A stretch of 64,000 nucleotides of DNA from Panorpa germanica (Eukaryota > Arthropoda > Insecta > Mecoptera > Panorpidae), in assembly GCA_963678705.1 (NCBI GenBank), contig OY783205.1, forward strand, positions 6,262,001 through 6,326,000, in the 5' to 3' direction. The notes beneath the pieces are model-generated. The model searched no databases, was not told the DNA's origin, and was given only the letters and a program-made list of their open reading frames with translations. Positions 35,972 to 47,299 of the stretch are shown piece by piece (position 1 is the first letter of the stretch; every line of letters begins with the position of its first letter). The position numbers were made by a program, and so were the translations under genes.

Positions 35972-36346
35972 AAATAATAACAATCTAATCATAAATTTAA
36001 GCTAGAGGCACTTACTCATGTCTATATTCGTGTCTAACTATACGAAGCATTAAAAAAGTAATAAAAATTATAATTATACATACCACTACTTTTTGATTAA
36101 TATCAAAATGTATTTTAAATAGCTAGTTAAAATAAAAAAAACAATCTTAGTTTAATTAGTGCAACTTTAAAACGCTTATTACAATTTAGTGTAATAGTTT
36201 TAAATTTAATATGCTAGGTAGATGGTACCGTAACGATAGTTTCATTAGAGTTTCAATGCGACCTCAGGATCAACACATTCTAAACGACTTTTGCGAGACA
36301 TCAACATTGACAGTAACAGTAACATTGTAACACTCGCGGTTCTGCG

Positions 36347-36412
36347 ATGGCATTCCACATCCGGTCCGTCTCCGTGTCCGTGTCCAAGTACAGGTTCATG
36401 TACGAGCAGTCA
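36347..36412 (+). other. Candidate first coding exon (speculative)
   Basis: ATG in a locally GC-richer patch opens 22 codons ending FMYEQS directly at a consensus donor (GTAAGT). The serine-valine repetition (SVSVSVS) may be simple sequence, and no downstream exon was found. Confidence 0.15.
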
Positions 36413-36419
36413 GTAAGTT

Positions 36420-39400
36420 AGATAATTAATATCACAAAAAACGAAATCAAGATTTCTTTTCAAATCATTTTTTACTTGTTTTTTTTTTTTAACTTTCCTT
36501 CTGTTGATATATCTACTACAAGTTTTGTAACAGAAATGATTAGGTGTTGAATACTTTTTTGTTGGTTTTAAATAAATATTTACACACGCAAATTTAAAGA
36601 CACGAATAGCTTGTATAATATATTTTAATTAACCGAAAAAATAGTTCTAAATCGGTCTTCCCACTTCAAACTGGACACCACATTTTAGTTGTTGATTTCG
36701 ATATTTTTTTAATTTCGAGGCGTATTGTACACATGAAATAATAGAATACGTGCTTCGCGAAAAAGATTTGTGATTTTTGAAGAAGGTAGTAATTTGCAAT
36801 AAATCACAAAAATCGTAGCTTGGCGAACATTCAAACTACTGTTTCATCGAACCCATAGGTCGTACAAATAATCGCAGGAAGTCGTTTTTTAAGATTTTGA
36901 GTCATTCTATGTAGTGGTATATTTATAATTTGCGAATGATATTATTAAATTATAATTAATTTGTTTATAAACTTCATTTACATTTTTCGTCATCGACTTG
37001 ATTAACTAACTTATAATTTTCTAAAAATTATCGTGTTCCCACTTCAATTCTAAAGAAACAGTGAAGATTTGAAACAATAATTAAATAATAGTTTTAACCG
37101 AATCTATGCAAAAAATTTTTTTTTGAATTAAAGAGTTCAAATATTTGCTTTGACCATCTTCGAGGTTGGACGAAAATTGTACGTTTCGAAAATATTTAAA
37201 TATTATAAATTAAAAAATAATTAATCCTGTTTCTTTAAGTGACTATTTTAATTGTTAATATCTTCAATAATATTGTAACTATTTAATGAAATGACATTTG
37301 GGGTCCTAATAGTTAACTTAATATACATTTCTAGAATTTAGCCTAAATTAACGTGTACTATAATTGTATGTATTATCAGCCGCAGTTTTATTCTACAACT
37401 TTAATGGAACCTGAGATAAATTTAGACTGGAGAAAATGAAATCCAAGATAAATAACATTTAGTAATTCGCTCTGGATAAAATGGAATCTTAATATATAAT
37501 GGTTTTTAGTACAGGTAAAATTTAGATTCATTTCAATTTTATTTTCAACTCAACCCACTAAACATAAAATATGAATGTTACATTACAATTACATAATATC
37601 TTTTCTTAAACACAACCTAGTAATATTTAATCTAAAATTAGTCTTGTTCTTATATTTCTTATTAGTGAATTATTTAAATACTTAGAAATTTGTAAAATAG
37701 AATTATAAATTGTAAAATATGTATAAAAAATGTTTGATGGTGGCTATGACGAATAAAAGTCAAGGCAAATAAATAAATAAATATAAAAAAAATAGTCTTA
37801 TTTTAAGTATTTAAAATACGAATAAATAGGTCAGAGAGCATTGTAAAGAACTTAAAATTGTTAACATGATCTCCTTAAGAAGTTTTGTCAGTATAGTAAT
37901 ACGCAAAAGTGTAGATTTACTTCTCAAAAAGAAGTTCAAATAGGTCTCAAAACATTCCATTTAGGTAAAATCGTTTTCCTAACCAACTACATTTCTTGTG
38001 TTAGATGAACATTAAATAACCAGACTGTGTTTAGCGAGTATGTTTTATATATATTTCCTTTTTATATTACACACGCCCAAAAATGTATTAGTATTGAATT
38101 TGGTGAAGTCGAGGCAGGAGTCGAACTCGGAGTCGGAGTCGGAGTCGAATGTTTCTTTACCGACTCCGCAGACTTGGTTCGAGGAGCCGTACACATATGC
38201 GTGACTAATTGACATTAAAACATAACCTATATACTCTAATCAGTATGAACGTATCATAACGTTTATTATCAATATTTAAACATTATAAATTTCCCCCCCA
38301 AATATTAATGTTATAGTAAACAAATAAATGTAATAACCGAACCTTTACTTTATTTAAATGAATATGTCAAAAGTTTAGAAGAGTGTCGGTATGTTAAATA
38401 TTTGTCATATTTTAAGAAAACGGAAATTTAGAAGAATCAGGCAAATAAAGAACTTAGTTCCAAAATTTGGAATTGATACTGAATGAAAAATTGTAAATTA
38501 CGTTTCTTGAATTTGAATCAATTGATTTTGAATACTCATTCATCACCCTCTATTTTGATAACTTAAATGGTAGCTTAAAACGTTTCTTTTTTTCTAATAT
38601 TTTCTTACCAGTAGGTCCCAAGATAAATATAGTTATTGTCAATTTGACAGAGAATTTAATTTTCTACAATTTGCGCAGACCGCTCCCGTGGGCCCTAACT
38701 TCTGCTAAACGCTATAAAACTCTTAAAAGAATTCGGTAAGCTACAGTAGTAAAGGTAAGGTAAGGTACTAAAAATTTAGGCTTCTACTACGACGTAGTTA
38801 TACTCATTTTTAGGAGAAAATAATTTATTTAGCAATTTTCTATTCATTTATAAAATTGCTTTTAACTTATAATCAATTAGTTTTTTTTGAAAAAATATTC
38901 TTCTTTATACATTTTACGTAATTTAAGTTACATTTTCATTTTCCATGAAAATAATTAAAATACTCGTATGTTAGGTAGTTTCTTAGATATCGCATTTATA
39001 CGATCGTTGTGACCACCATTTAAAATTTCCATAAATAGAAAAGGGGGGAAAGATTAAGTGGCTCCATATCTAAAAACAATGTAGTTATTAAACTCTTTCA
39101 TTACACCTTGTTAGCATTACCCTACACGTATAACGCGTACTTATATAAATACGTCCGCCATATAATCTCATATAAGACTTGCAAGCACATCCTATAATTC
39201 ATCTCGCACTTCGTCTTGCGCGTAAAACATTCGCTATGAACGCATTCTTGCAAAGTATTCTTATTTTTTATGTGGAGTACGGCCATTTTTAAACACAAAT
39301 GCTAGGCTACATTGCCTACGGTCCAGAGCCTCGCACCACAAAGGGCTCAAGTTCACATGGTGTCATGCCCTCATAAATCTGCATTCTACCGCAGCCTAAT

Positions 39401-39700
39401 AAGTTTTATATTATCTTTTATAATAACATATGTAAAAGATTCAGACGTCAGACATAAATGCTCTCCATCACTTAATATTATGTACAGTGTACAGACAAAA
39501 CATTAAATGTTGTTATGTTTTTCTAAATGATATTGTCTTGTTTATATGCCACGACGTTGTGTTATTATTTTAATGTTTTTTCCATTTGGCACTACATTCT
39601 TGTGCCATAACTCATTTATTTACATGTTATTGTGCTTAATTCAATTTTGATCCTTATTAAATCTAGACATTTTCACTTTTTCCAAATGAAAAAAAAATAT
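36420..39700. other. AT-rich intergenic stretch
   Basis: No supportable gene. Contains a repeat tail at 37695-37795 (CTATGACGAATAAAAGTCAAG then AAAT units), also seen at 44560-44650, and a short GGAGTC hexamer run near 38120. Confidence 0.55.
37695..37795 (+). repeat. Dispersed repeat tail (LINE/SINE-like), copy 1
   Basis: Shares about 100 bp with 44560-44650, ending in GTCAAGGCAAATAAATAAAT, a simple-repeat tail typical of 3' ends of retroposons. Too short to classify. Confidence 0.5.
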
Positions 39701-39734
39701 ATGTGAATTTATCCTTATAAAAATAAAAACAAAA

Positions 39735-40050
39735 GTGCTACTGGTACTGTTTCGCTCCCCCTGCTACTCTCCCTTCTGTTTTTATTCTGCCATTTCTTCT
39801 CTTTCCTCGTTCCTTCCTCTTCCCTTCACTGCCTCCCTTTAATAACTGCCAATATTGCTTCGCTTTTCGCTTATTACCTTTTTCTCACATGAAAACTTAA
39901 TGTGCTCCAATGTTTCTATCTCCATTCCGCACACCCTGCGCATCCTTTCCTCGCTATTTGCCAAATATCTGTTTCCTTTCTACTTGTTTTCCAATCTAAA
40001 TCTGGCAATCCTTCTTATGTTTTTTGTGTCTTTGCCGCTTAAGTATTGAG
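39735..40050 (-). pseudogene. 3' fragment of the same LINE family as 940-2241
   Basis: The minus strand matches 1930-2143: the GTGTGCGGA...GAAACA(C/T)TGGAGCACATTAAG block encoding the terminal zinc motif, then AATATTGGC and TTAAAGGGAGGCAGTGAAGG. The plus-strand hydrophobic frame here is a shadow. Confidence 0.7.
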
Positions 40051-40211
40051 GTATCTCTCTCTCTCCCAAATTCTTTTATATTATATTTTATAAGTCACGA
40101 CGTTGTGTTAAGATTTGCTTTTGTTTCTTTCCAGAGGAAATCATTTAAGGTAATAAATTCTTCAATTATCATAAACTAAATAAAATACATAAAATTTATA
40201 TAAAAAATTCA

Positions 40212-40217
40212 TTTATT
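40212..40217 (-). terminator. Polyadenylation signal of the cuticle-type gene
   Basis: AATAAA on the minus strand about 120 nt after the stop codon at 40338. Confidence 0.55.
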
Positions 40218-40337
40218 AAAGAATTAATAACACAGTTATAAATAAGCATACAAAAAAACAACAACAATATTAACAGTGACAAATTTAGCTGGCTGCAACG
40301 CTGCCTGTGGTTGCATCTATGCATTCACAGCGACGGC

Positions 40338-40982
40338 TTAGTTCCATCCGTGTCCACCTCCACCTCCACCTCCGTGCTTGGCGTGATGGTAGACGGTCTT
40401 GTAGACGGGCACCTTCACGGGGTAGGGCTGGGGAATGTGAACTGGCACGTGCTTCTCAACGGGGTAGGGTACATGTTTCTCTACAGGGTAAGGAATCTTC
40501 TTCTCAACTGGATAAGGGATGACCTTCTCAACAGGGATGGTGATTATCTTCTCGATGGGAACAGCAACAGGCTTGGCAACAGGAACATGAATGGGGTACG
40601 GCTGGGGAACAGGAACCAGCACTGGGTGGGGGATTTGCACGTGGACAGGTTTGTGAATTGGCACGTGGACTTGTTTGTAGATTGGAACAGCAACTGGTTT
40701 ACTAATTTCAATATGTTCACTGACTGGAACAGCATGGGAATGCTGTACCTCATGTTGAGCGCCTCCTCCATATCCCCCGAAGTCATGACCACCGTCTCCT
40801 CCACCTCCACCGTAGCCGCCAAGATCATGACCCCCGGAGCTGTAGCTTATTTCCTGATGTCCTCCGTAACCTCCTCCTAAGTCTTGGCCTCCTCCGTAAC
40901 CACCTCCACCAATGTCTCCAGAGTATCCTCCTCGAACACAGATAGCCAAAGAGGCCACGAATATCGTTGCAAACATATTCAT
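40338..40982 (-). CDS. Glycine-rich, Pro-Val repeat cuticle-type secreted protein
   Basis: Single-exon 214-residue frame. Residues 1-18 (MNMFATIFVASLAICVRG) are a signal peptide. Residues about 19-78 are Gly/Tyr-rich (GGGYGG, GGHDLGGYGGGG). Residues about 85-200 are Pro-Val repeats pairing PV with K, H, Y or I (PYPVEKHVPYPVEKHV, VPIHKPVHVQIPHPV). The C-terminus is HHAKHGGGGGGGHGWN. This low-complexity layout is typical of insect structural cuticle or eggshell proteins; it lacks the Rebers-Riddiford chitin-binding consensus, so CPR membership is not supported. TATA box about 92 bp upstream and AATAAA downstream support a complete unit. The GC-rich codon use contrasts with the surroundings, as expected for Gly/Pro. 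Confidence 0.85.
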   Translation of the reverse strand: MNMFATIFVASLAICVRGGYSGDIGGGGYGGGQDLGGGYGGHQEISYSSGGHDLGGYGGGGGDGGHDFGGYGGGAQHEVQHSHAVPVSEHIEISKPVAVPIYKQVHVPIHKPVHVQIPHPVLVPVPQPYPIHVPVAKPVAVPIEKIITIPVEKVIPYPVEKKIPYPVEKHVPYPVEKHVPVHIPQPYPVKVPVYKTVYHHAKHGGGGGGGHGWN

Positions 40983-41073
40983 GATTATTTCAGAATTGTA
41001 AACTTTTTTATATGCTGATCACCTTCGCTTTGGAAAGATGACTGTGGAATGATGTTTGGGGCTCCGTGGAACG

Positions 41074-41081
41074 CTTTTATA
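41074..41081 (-). promoter_or_regulatory. TATA box of the cuticle-type gene
   Basis: TATAAAAG on the minus strand, about 92 bp upstream of the ATG at 40982. It would place the start site near 41045 and give a leader of about 60 nt. Confidence 0.6.
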
Positions 41082-41466
41082 CATCAGAAGACTAAGATTA
41101 GCGAAGGGGGTCTTCTGGATACAATGAACTTCAGTCAATCCTCTTTGGTCTGCGTTTGCGTGGAGGAAGGCAGCCGGTGGTACTTTCACCTTCTTCCGTC
41201 TGCTACACATACGAGTACGAGTACGAGCCCACTGCATTGTTTGCGAGCGTGTTTTTTGTATTTTGTTTTTGTTGTTGTTTTAACCGGTACTTAAGCATCT
41301 TAACTATTTGTATTATTATATCGAGAATCGAGATGTAATCTGCGCATTTGCGGTCCGGTCCGCCCGTTGAATTACACATTTTATGAACAAATCTGGTTTT
41401 AATGGCGTTAAAGAAAAAGTAAATCGTGATTCCAGAACTCTCGTTTTTGTGCCATTTATTAATCTG

Positions 41467-41488
41467 CGTGTGTGTGTGTGTGTGTGTA
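41467..41488. repeat. (GT)n microsatellite
   Basis: About ten GT units with one A interruption at the right edge. Confidence 0.9.
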
Positions 41489-41887
41489 TGTTTGTATGAT
41501 AGTTTGATCAAATTAGAAAACATTTGCATCTAATTATATTTGTCATTATAATTATTAATATGTATATATATAAATTAAAAGTATTTGAATAAATAAGATA
41601 ATATTAGTTAATTATAATGTTAATTAATTAACTAATATTATTTATATTTTTATATATATTAACTATAATGTTAATTATAGTTAATTATATATTTTTATAG
41701 ATCTTTCAACTAAGATTACGTCATTACGGCCATAATATTTGTTCATTATTCAAAATTCATTATTCTTCTAAATTTTACTAAAAATATATATTTTTTTTAA
41801 ATTTAATTTTTCAAAAATTGGCAAACTTGGAAAACTATCACCCGATATTTTAGGCATACACTCGCATTACTCGCATTTTTCGCATAA

Positions 41888-42041
41888 CTTGTTGCTGAAC
41901 TCATAATTATCGGAAAGGTTAATTAACAAGGCTTAACAGAAAAAGAATAAATCGTTTAGCGAGCCAGTAAATGCTACAACGTCGGTTATTTCTCTTTAAC
42001 TGGCTCTGTTACGTTATGATAAGTATGAGTTCAGCAACAAG
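41888..42041. mobile_element. 154-bp MITE
   Basis: Perfect 17-bp inverted ends CTTGTTGCTGAACTCAT and ATGAGTTCAGCAACAAG. No coding content; target duplication not clear. Confidence 0.7.
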
Positions 42042-42899
42042 CACAAAGTTGTTGACAAGGCAAAAAAACTTTATTAGATAATTTGTGGTTCGAAAAATGT
42101 ACACAATTTTTAAAATCTTTGATGGGAATATTATAGATAGACATTAGACATATAGATTTCAAAAAACTTAAGACTAAAGGGAAAAAATGAAATTTAAAAA
42201 AAATTATGAAGATCGAGCTGGGCAGCGATGGAAATAATCTTGTGAATGCATTAATGCAAACGGTGTAACGATTTGGTCAACTGTATTTGTTGTTTCAAGA
42301 CTTGAATCATGAGTATCAAAATAGGTCAAAAATGTACATATATAAAGATAATTTACTAGTTTGTTTGTTTTCTTAAACAATGTAATAAATTATTTATCTT
42401 CGTTCCTAATTACCATTTAAATTTTAAACGTTATTTGTTTTTTCTGTTATTTAATTTACATCATACTGTATATGTGAACAAACAGCGATTGCAGCAATTT
42501 CTCAGCGGAACAACAGCAGCGGCAGTGTGTACAGTGTGCTGTGTGTGGAGTGTACTGTATTCTGCTCTAGTGCAATGCCCTTGTACGCATCACACATCAT
42601 TTCTATGTTTGCTGCTCTCCTGGTAATGGTGGCAGCACTTGTTGCGTTGCGGCTGCTGCGATTATACAAATCGAGTTGACGACAGCAAATAAAAAAGCGC
42701 AAGGGGACATACGTACAAGTTTTTCTAATTTTTTTCTACAAAAATTATGATGTTGTGAATTAATATTTTGATGATCTCTTTTTAATGTTTGATGAAAACT
42801 GACAAGAATTTTAAAATTTAACTGATTAGGATGCTTTATATGATTTTTACTTGTTCTCAATTACTTGTTTTATTTTAATCATTTTTTTAACCTTATAAT

Positions 42900-43878
42900 C
42901 ACTGGTGTAGCTAGGTATGGGTCAGTCGGTGTTGGGCACCGGGACCAGCAAACCTCGTATTGTACTAGCTAAAAATTCTCCCACCTTTGGAATGTAAATA
43001 AAATAGGTTGCAACACGACTTTAAGGTAGTACTGTCGGTCAGAGAGTTACCGTTTAATATTTTCTAAAATTTGGTATATTAGTAGATTATAATAAGACAA
43101 TGATCTCGTTAAATTTTAGAAAAACTGCAGAGAACCAGTAAAAATATATTGAATTTAGAATGAATTTTTTAATTTAACATTGAGGCTTATGAGAAATCAC
43201 ACTTTTTATTTCATTTTATAAAAAGAACAGTTTAGATTTAGATTTATCGAAGGTAGACCAGCTAAGCATTGTTGTGAGGTATGCAGTAATAACCGGTGGC
43301 CGTATTCCTGAGTATTGCGAACAATGATCGTGATCGAACAGATCTGATTTACATGAGTGAAACGTTTTATGAATTACTTTTATATTACAATATTTATCGC
43401 TAATAACAGTCGAAAATAAGGCATCAAGCCAGATTTAACCGAAGTCATTGATACTTTTACGAAAACTAAGGCTAGGAAAAGATTATAAACTAAATTGTTA
43501 TTTTGTTGTCAGTGTACACATCAGTATAGTAGGTAGGTCTGACTTTCATATAATAACTGAAATAGATCCCTTATCTCTATAAGGGATCTATTTCAGTTAT
43601 TATATGAGTTTGCCTTTGCATATGAGTTATCTGTATATAAATTGTTTTATATTAATGGTTTTATAGTTATCTGCACCGAAAGTTTAAATTTATACTCCGT
43701 TTTTGCGGGAGAAAAGTGCTTTTTTATTTTTATGAGAAAATGCACTAACTGCACTAACCTTGAAAACTAAAATTGAAATTTCGGTAATAAATGTGGTGAA
43801 AAATAGTATACACGCCAACGAAGAAAGTCGCCAGTTTATTTTTGCACCAGGGCCTTTGGTTACCTAGCTACGCCACTG
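42900..43878. mobile_element. hAT-type MITE, copy 1
   Basis: Ends CACTGGTGTAGCTAGG and CCTAGCTACGCCACTG; flanking 8-mers CTTATAAT and CATATAAT differ at one base, consistent with an aged hAT target duplication. The body matches 54545-55177 in reverse. Contains a perfect hairpin (43547-43606) not found in the other copy. Confidence 0.8.
43547..43606. ncRNA. Perfect 28-bp-arm hairpin (possible small-RNA precursor)
   Basis: Arms 43547-43574 and 43579-43606 are exact inverse complements with a 4-nt CTCT loop. Either strand would fold into a 60-nt stem-loop. It lies inside a hAT-type MITE. The tiny loop is less than usual for a pre-miRNA, so an RNA product is only a possibility; the DNA palindrome itself is certain. 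Confidence 0.35.
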
Positions 43879-44559
43879 CATATAATATTTCTTTATCTTG
43901 TTGGATAGCCAGCCATTAAAGTGTAGATGTTTTTAAAATGTTACGCCGATCACTTTCCACAAACAATTTTCAATAAACATACAACTAAATCTATTAATTA
44001 TCAGTAAATAGACCTTCACTTATTGGTGTACAGAATTGTCTTATTAGTATCAATACTTAACGTATCATTTCCACTCACTGCTTTAATTTAATTTAATATT
44101 TTGCATTTAATTTAAATTGTTTAACATATGGCAATACGAGTAGTCATTCACAGTTTTTTTGTAAATTAATTTTTTAAGTTTTCTTATTTTTTTTTAGAAC
44201 CTTACAAGGTCCAATGTTTTAATTTAAATATTAAATTAAGTAAAACTATATTATATTATAATCTCCAAAATGTGACAATATGTCAAAATGCAGTAGGATT
44301 TACTTTTAAAAGAAGTTTAATGTTAGTTTTTGAAAAATATAGAAGTGAAAACAATTTCTATTACTAATTGTTATTAAAAATAGCAATTTTAATTATTTCA
44401 CATACAATTTTGTCGAACTGTCACTAACGATGCATACGCACCAAGTAAATTAATTAAACTTAAATTAAAACACAAATGTGAAAAGGAATTTAAAATTACA
44501 ATATTAAATAAAAACAGTAAATTAAATATCTTGTAATTAAATAAATTGTAAAATTGAAT

Positions 44560-44650
44560 TATAAATTATAAAAGATGTATAAAAAATGTTTGGTGGTGAC
44601 TATGACGAAAGAAAGTCAAGGCAAATAAGTAAATAAATATAAAAAAAATA
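44560..44650 (+). repeat. Dispersed repeat tail (LINE/SINE-like), copy 2
   Basis: Matches 37695-37795, including TGACTATGACGAAAGAAAGT and the AAATAAAT tail. Confidence 0.5.
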
Positions 44651-44681
44651 TATCAAAACAGTGAGTGAGAATGAGGCTTAA

Positions 44682-45215
44682 GGTAGTTGTATCGTGATAG
44701 TCATGCTCAAAAGTATAACTCAGCAACCTAAAATTATAATGTAGCTGAAACGTTAGTGTCAAATAGTCTCGTTAAAAACTTTTGTGAAAGTACAGTCTCA
44801 CTGTTCTCACTACATGTAAATAGTATCTACACGTACATACACGTACATACGCATACACAGTCATTTCTTGATTTTATAAAAAATTTCAATGTTTACAAAA
44901 TTTTATTTCTGTAATGGCGTGGACAATAATTTCCATTTTTTTTTATGTGATTAATAACTACTGTTTCTATAATATATTAAATTTTTATTGAATTCCTTTG
45001 AATCGTTTTTATTTTATTCGATAAAAATAACATTGAAATTACTATTTCCCATAAGAGCCTGTGTTAAAATAACAAAACTTTAATATCGTTTTTCTCAATA
45101 ATGGAGTGGTAAATTTTAATCGACCTGAGGTCAATATGTCTTATAATTAATTAAAGAGCAATTAAATGAAGTTTTATTAAAATCCTTTGAAAAGTCATTC
45201 CACGATACAACTACC
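44682..45215. mobile_element. TTAA-flanked MITE (Kolobok- or piggyBac-type)
   Basis: TTAA at 44678-44681 and 45216-45219 flanks perfect inverted ends GGTAGTTGTATCGTG. TTAA targets are used by piggyBac and Kolobok; ends beginning GG favour Kolobok. No coding content in 534 bp. Confidence 0.75.
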
Positions 45216-46219
45216 TTAAGTCTGTGTCTTTAAAAATATGGCTAAAAATTATGTGGTAAAGCAGAATAGATTTAAATAGAGCGATCATATAAAAGCCCTA
45301 TTTCGATACAGTGTAAAATTGTTAAAGTTTGGTTTAGTACCATAGACTATAACTGCTTTGTTCATACGAACAAAGTCTTTATCTGATTTTGTTTTAACTC
45401 AATGTACATAATTACATATACAGCGTCCGTTGTCTACATTGCTATGTTGAAACAGAAACACAGTACATACACATACATATTTGTACAAGGTTAAATTCCT
45501 TGAGATAGTGCTGTATATTTTTATTCCTGTGCTCCTAATACATGAACATCGCTTATGCGGTAGACTTGATGCATGGTAGAAAGCCAGCACTCAACAGTCT
45601 GCCATATTAAATATTTTCTACTTCAGTGATTCAATTCTGCACTCCTAATATAACAGAAGCAGTAGAAGGACTGTTTCGTCGTGTATGTCGCTCCTTCCAG
45701 TCTCTTGACACTCTTTCTAATAAATGTATAAATTTAACTCGTACTACTGACAAGTAGAGGATACGTCGGGGAAAATAAAGCCTACTGCACACGTAACGTG
45801 TTTTAACCCGGACGGGACGTGGACGGGACGGAGACAGAACGTGGTATTAGGTAAACCCGTACGGGATTTTATACCCACCGAGTGCATACGCACCGTGGCA
45901 GTGACTCGAAAGTAACGTGCTAGTGTGTTAATAAGCAAAGATGAATTTTAACATGCCTAATGAATAAAATAAGTAACCCTAACTAAAATGCAAACTAATT
46001 TTAACCAAAATGTGCTTTATCTCTTTCTGTCATATTAAAAAGTCATAATACTTGATTATGACTTATTACATTAATAATAAATATCGACATTGTAAAACAT
46101 GACAGTCTACTTTATTTACCTACCTGTCTTTTGATTTTAACATAAAATAGTTAAACTGTAATTGTTACATATTAAGATCTATTGCAAAATAATGAGTGTA
46201 TATGATGCAATAAATGAAT

Positions 46220-46366
46220 TAAATAAAATTTACAAACGTTTTCAGTGAGCGATAATTCTAATGCAATTTTACGCCACAGATAATTTTTATGTTTCACATC
46301 TAAATACTTTGGATCTGCCAAACTGTATAAACATGGATTTGATCTCACTAATTTTTCGTCGTCCAT
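46220..46366 (-). pseudogene. MADF-domain exon fragment
   Basis: Minus strand begins MDDEKLVRSNPCLYSLADPK then YLDVKHKNYLWRKIALEL, the first two helices of a MADF DNA-binding domain (L-x-NP-LY ... Y ... W-x-IA). It is followed by a possible donor after LTEN. MADF exons often come from PIF/Harbinger accessory genes; host origin is not excluded. The third helix is absent. Confidence 0.55.
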
Positions 46367-46663
46367 TTTATTTATAATATTTTTATTATTATTATTTATT
46401 TATTTAATATTTTTATTATTATTTATTTATTTATTCTTCTATATTAGTATTTCTTTCACTTGATTGCATTGAGTACTACTATTTACAAAATAAAATCGAC
46501 AAAGATCGGTAATAATCGTGAGCTTTCGTCAACAATCGATTAAATGTTCGAGTTGCTGTGTTTCCGGCAATTTCAGTAACATAGTTTTGATAAAAACGTC
46601 TTTTGTAGTTTCAGGCAGCGATTGTACAAAAATTGAAGTACTTTAATTTAATTAAATAGACTT

Positions 46664-47279
46664 GTGTGCTATGTTTTAATTTCGATAAAAGTGTACTACA
46701 TATTGATAAAGTGGGTTACTAGAACCTCAAATGTTCAATTATTTTTTAATAACTCCTTATATGTTAAGATATATTAACAATTAAAAAAGTCATTTTGTCG
46801 GGATTATTAAAGGGATTCAACGTTGTACACATTCCAAGTGCATGTGATATCACAATCCTTGTTTACAGATTACCAATCTTACAGCTCATTAATCTCTGCT
46901 ATATGTATTTATATATCAAAATATCAAATATTATTTACAGCTATTTCAAGGAACACTCAAATTCCTATATTATGTCTGCCTTAGCAGGGTTAAATAAAAT
47001 AAAAACTTATTATTCTTTGATTTGACTTGATTATTTGACTACCAACAGCTACAAAACATTACCACAGCACTGACCTACTCAACAAATAACTGACGTTAAA
47101 ATGCATTTCACGTCATACAAATATGGCCGACCATTTCTAGCGCTAAAACTACAATTCAAACTTTTAATTGCTATATCTCCGTCAATATTTAGATAAATAG
47201 ACACGCCAATACACATTTATTAACATCAATTTCAATCTCAACAATCTGAAAAATCGACCACTAAAAAATGAGGACACTA
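46664..47279. repeat. Distant copy of the paralog upstream module
   Basis: Aligns in pieces with 27980-28457 and 28840-28885 (ATTATTTTTTAATAACTCC, GGGATTCAACGTT, CGCCAATA, CGACC-CTAAAAAATG). It is interrupted by about 200 bp (46845-47040). It lacks the LTR-like repeat, so it represents an unoccupied site. Confidence 0.55.
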
Positions 47280-47299
47280 GCCCATTTAGTACTAAATCT

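Noticed and set aside
38027..38212. 61-residue plus frame with GVEVGVE-like repeats
   Set aside because: Produced by a GGAGTC hexamer run; no other coding signal.
40311..40880. 189-residue plus-strand frame and a second antisense frame over the cuticle-type gene
   Set aside because: Antisense shadows of the repeat codons; the minus frame has signal peptide, TATA box and polyadenylation signal.
42603..42710. Minus-strand peptide starting MSPCAFLFAVVNSICIIAAA
   Set aside because: Looks like a signal peptide but stops after 35 residues with no good splice donor. Competing frames on both strands in the same GC-richer patch make it unconvincing.
45355..45382. Palindrome CTTTGTTC-atac-GAACAAAG
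   Set aside because: Short; expected by chance in AT-rich DNA and not flanked by element termini.
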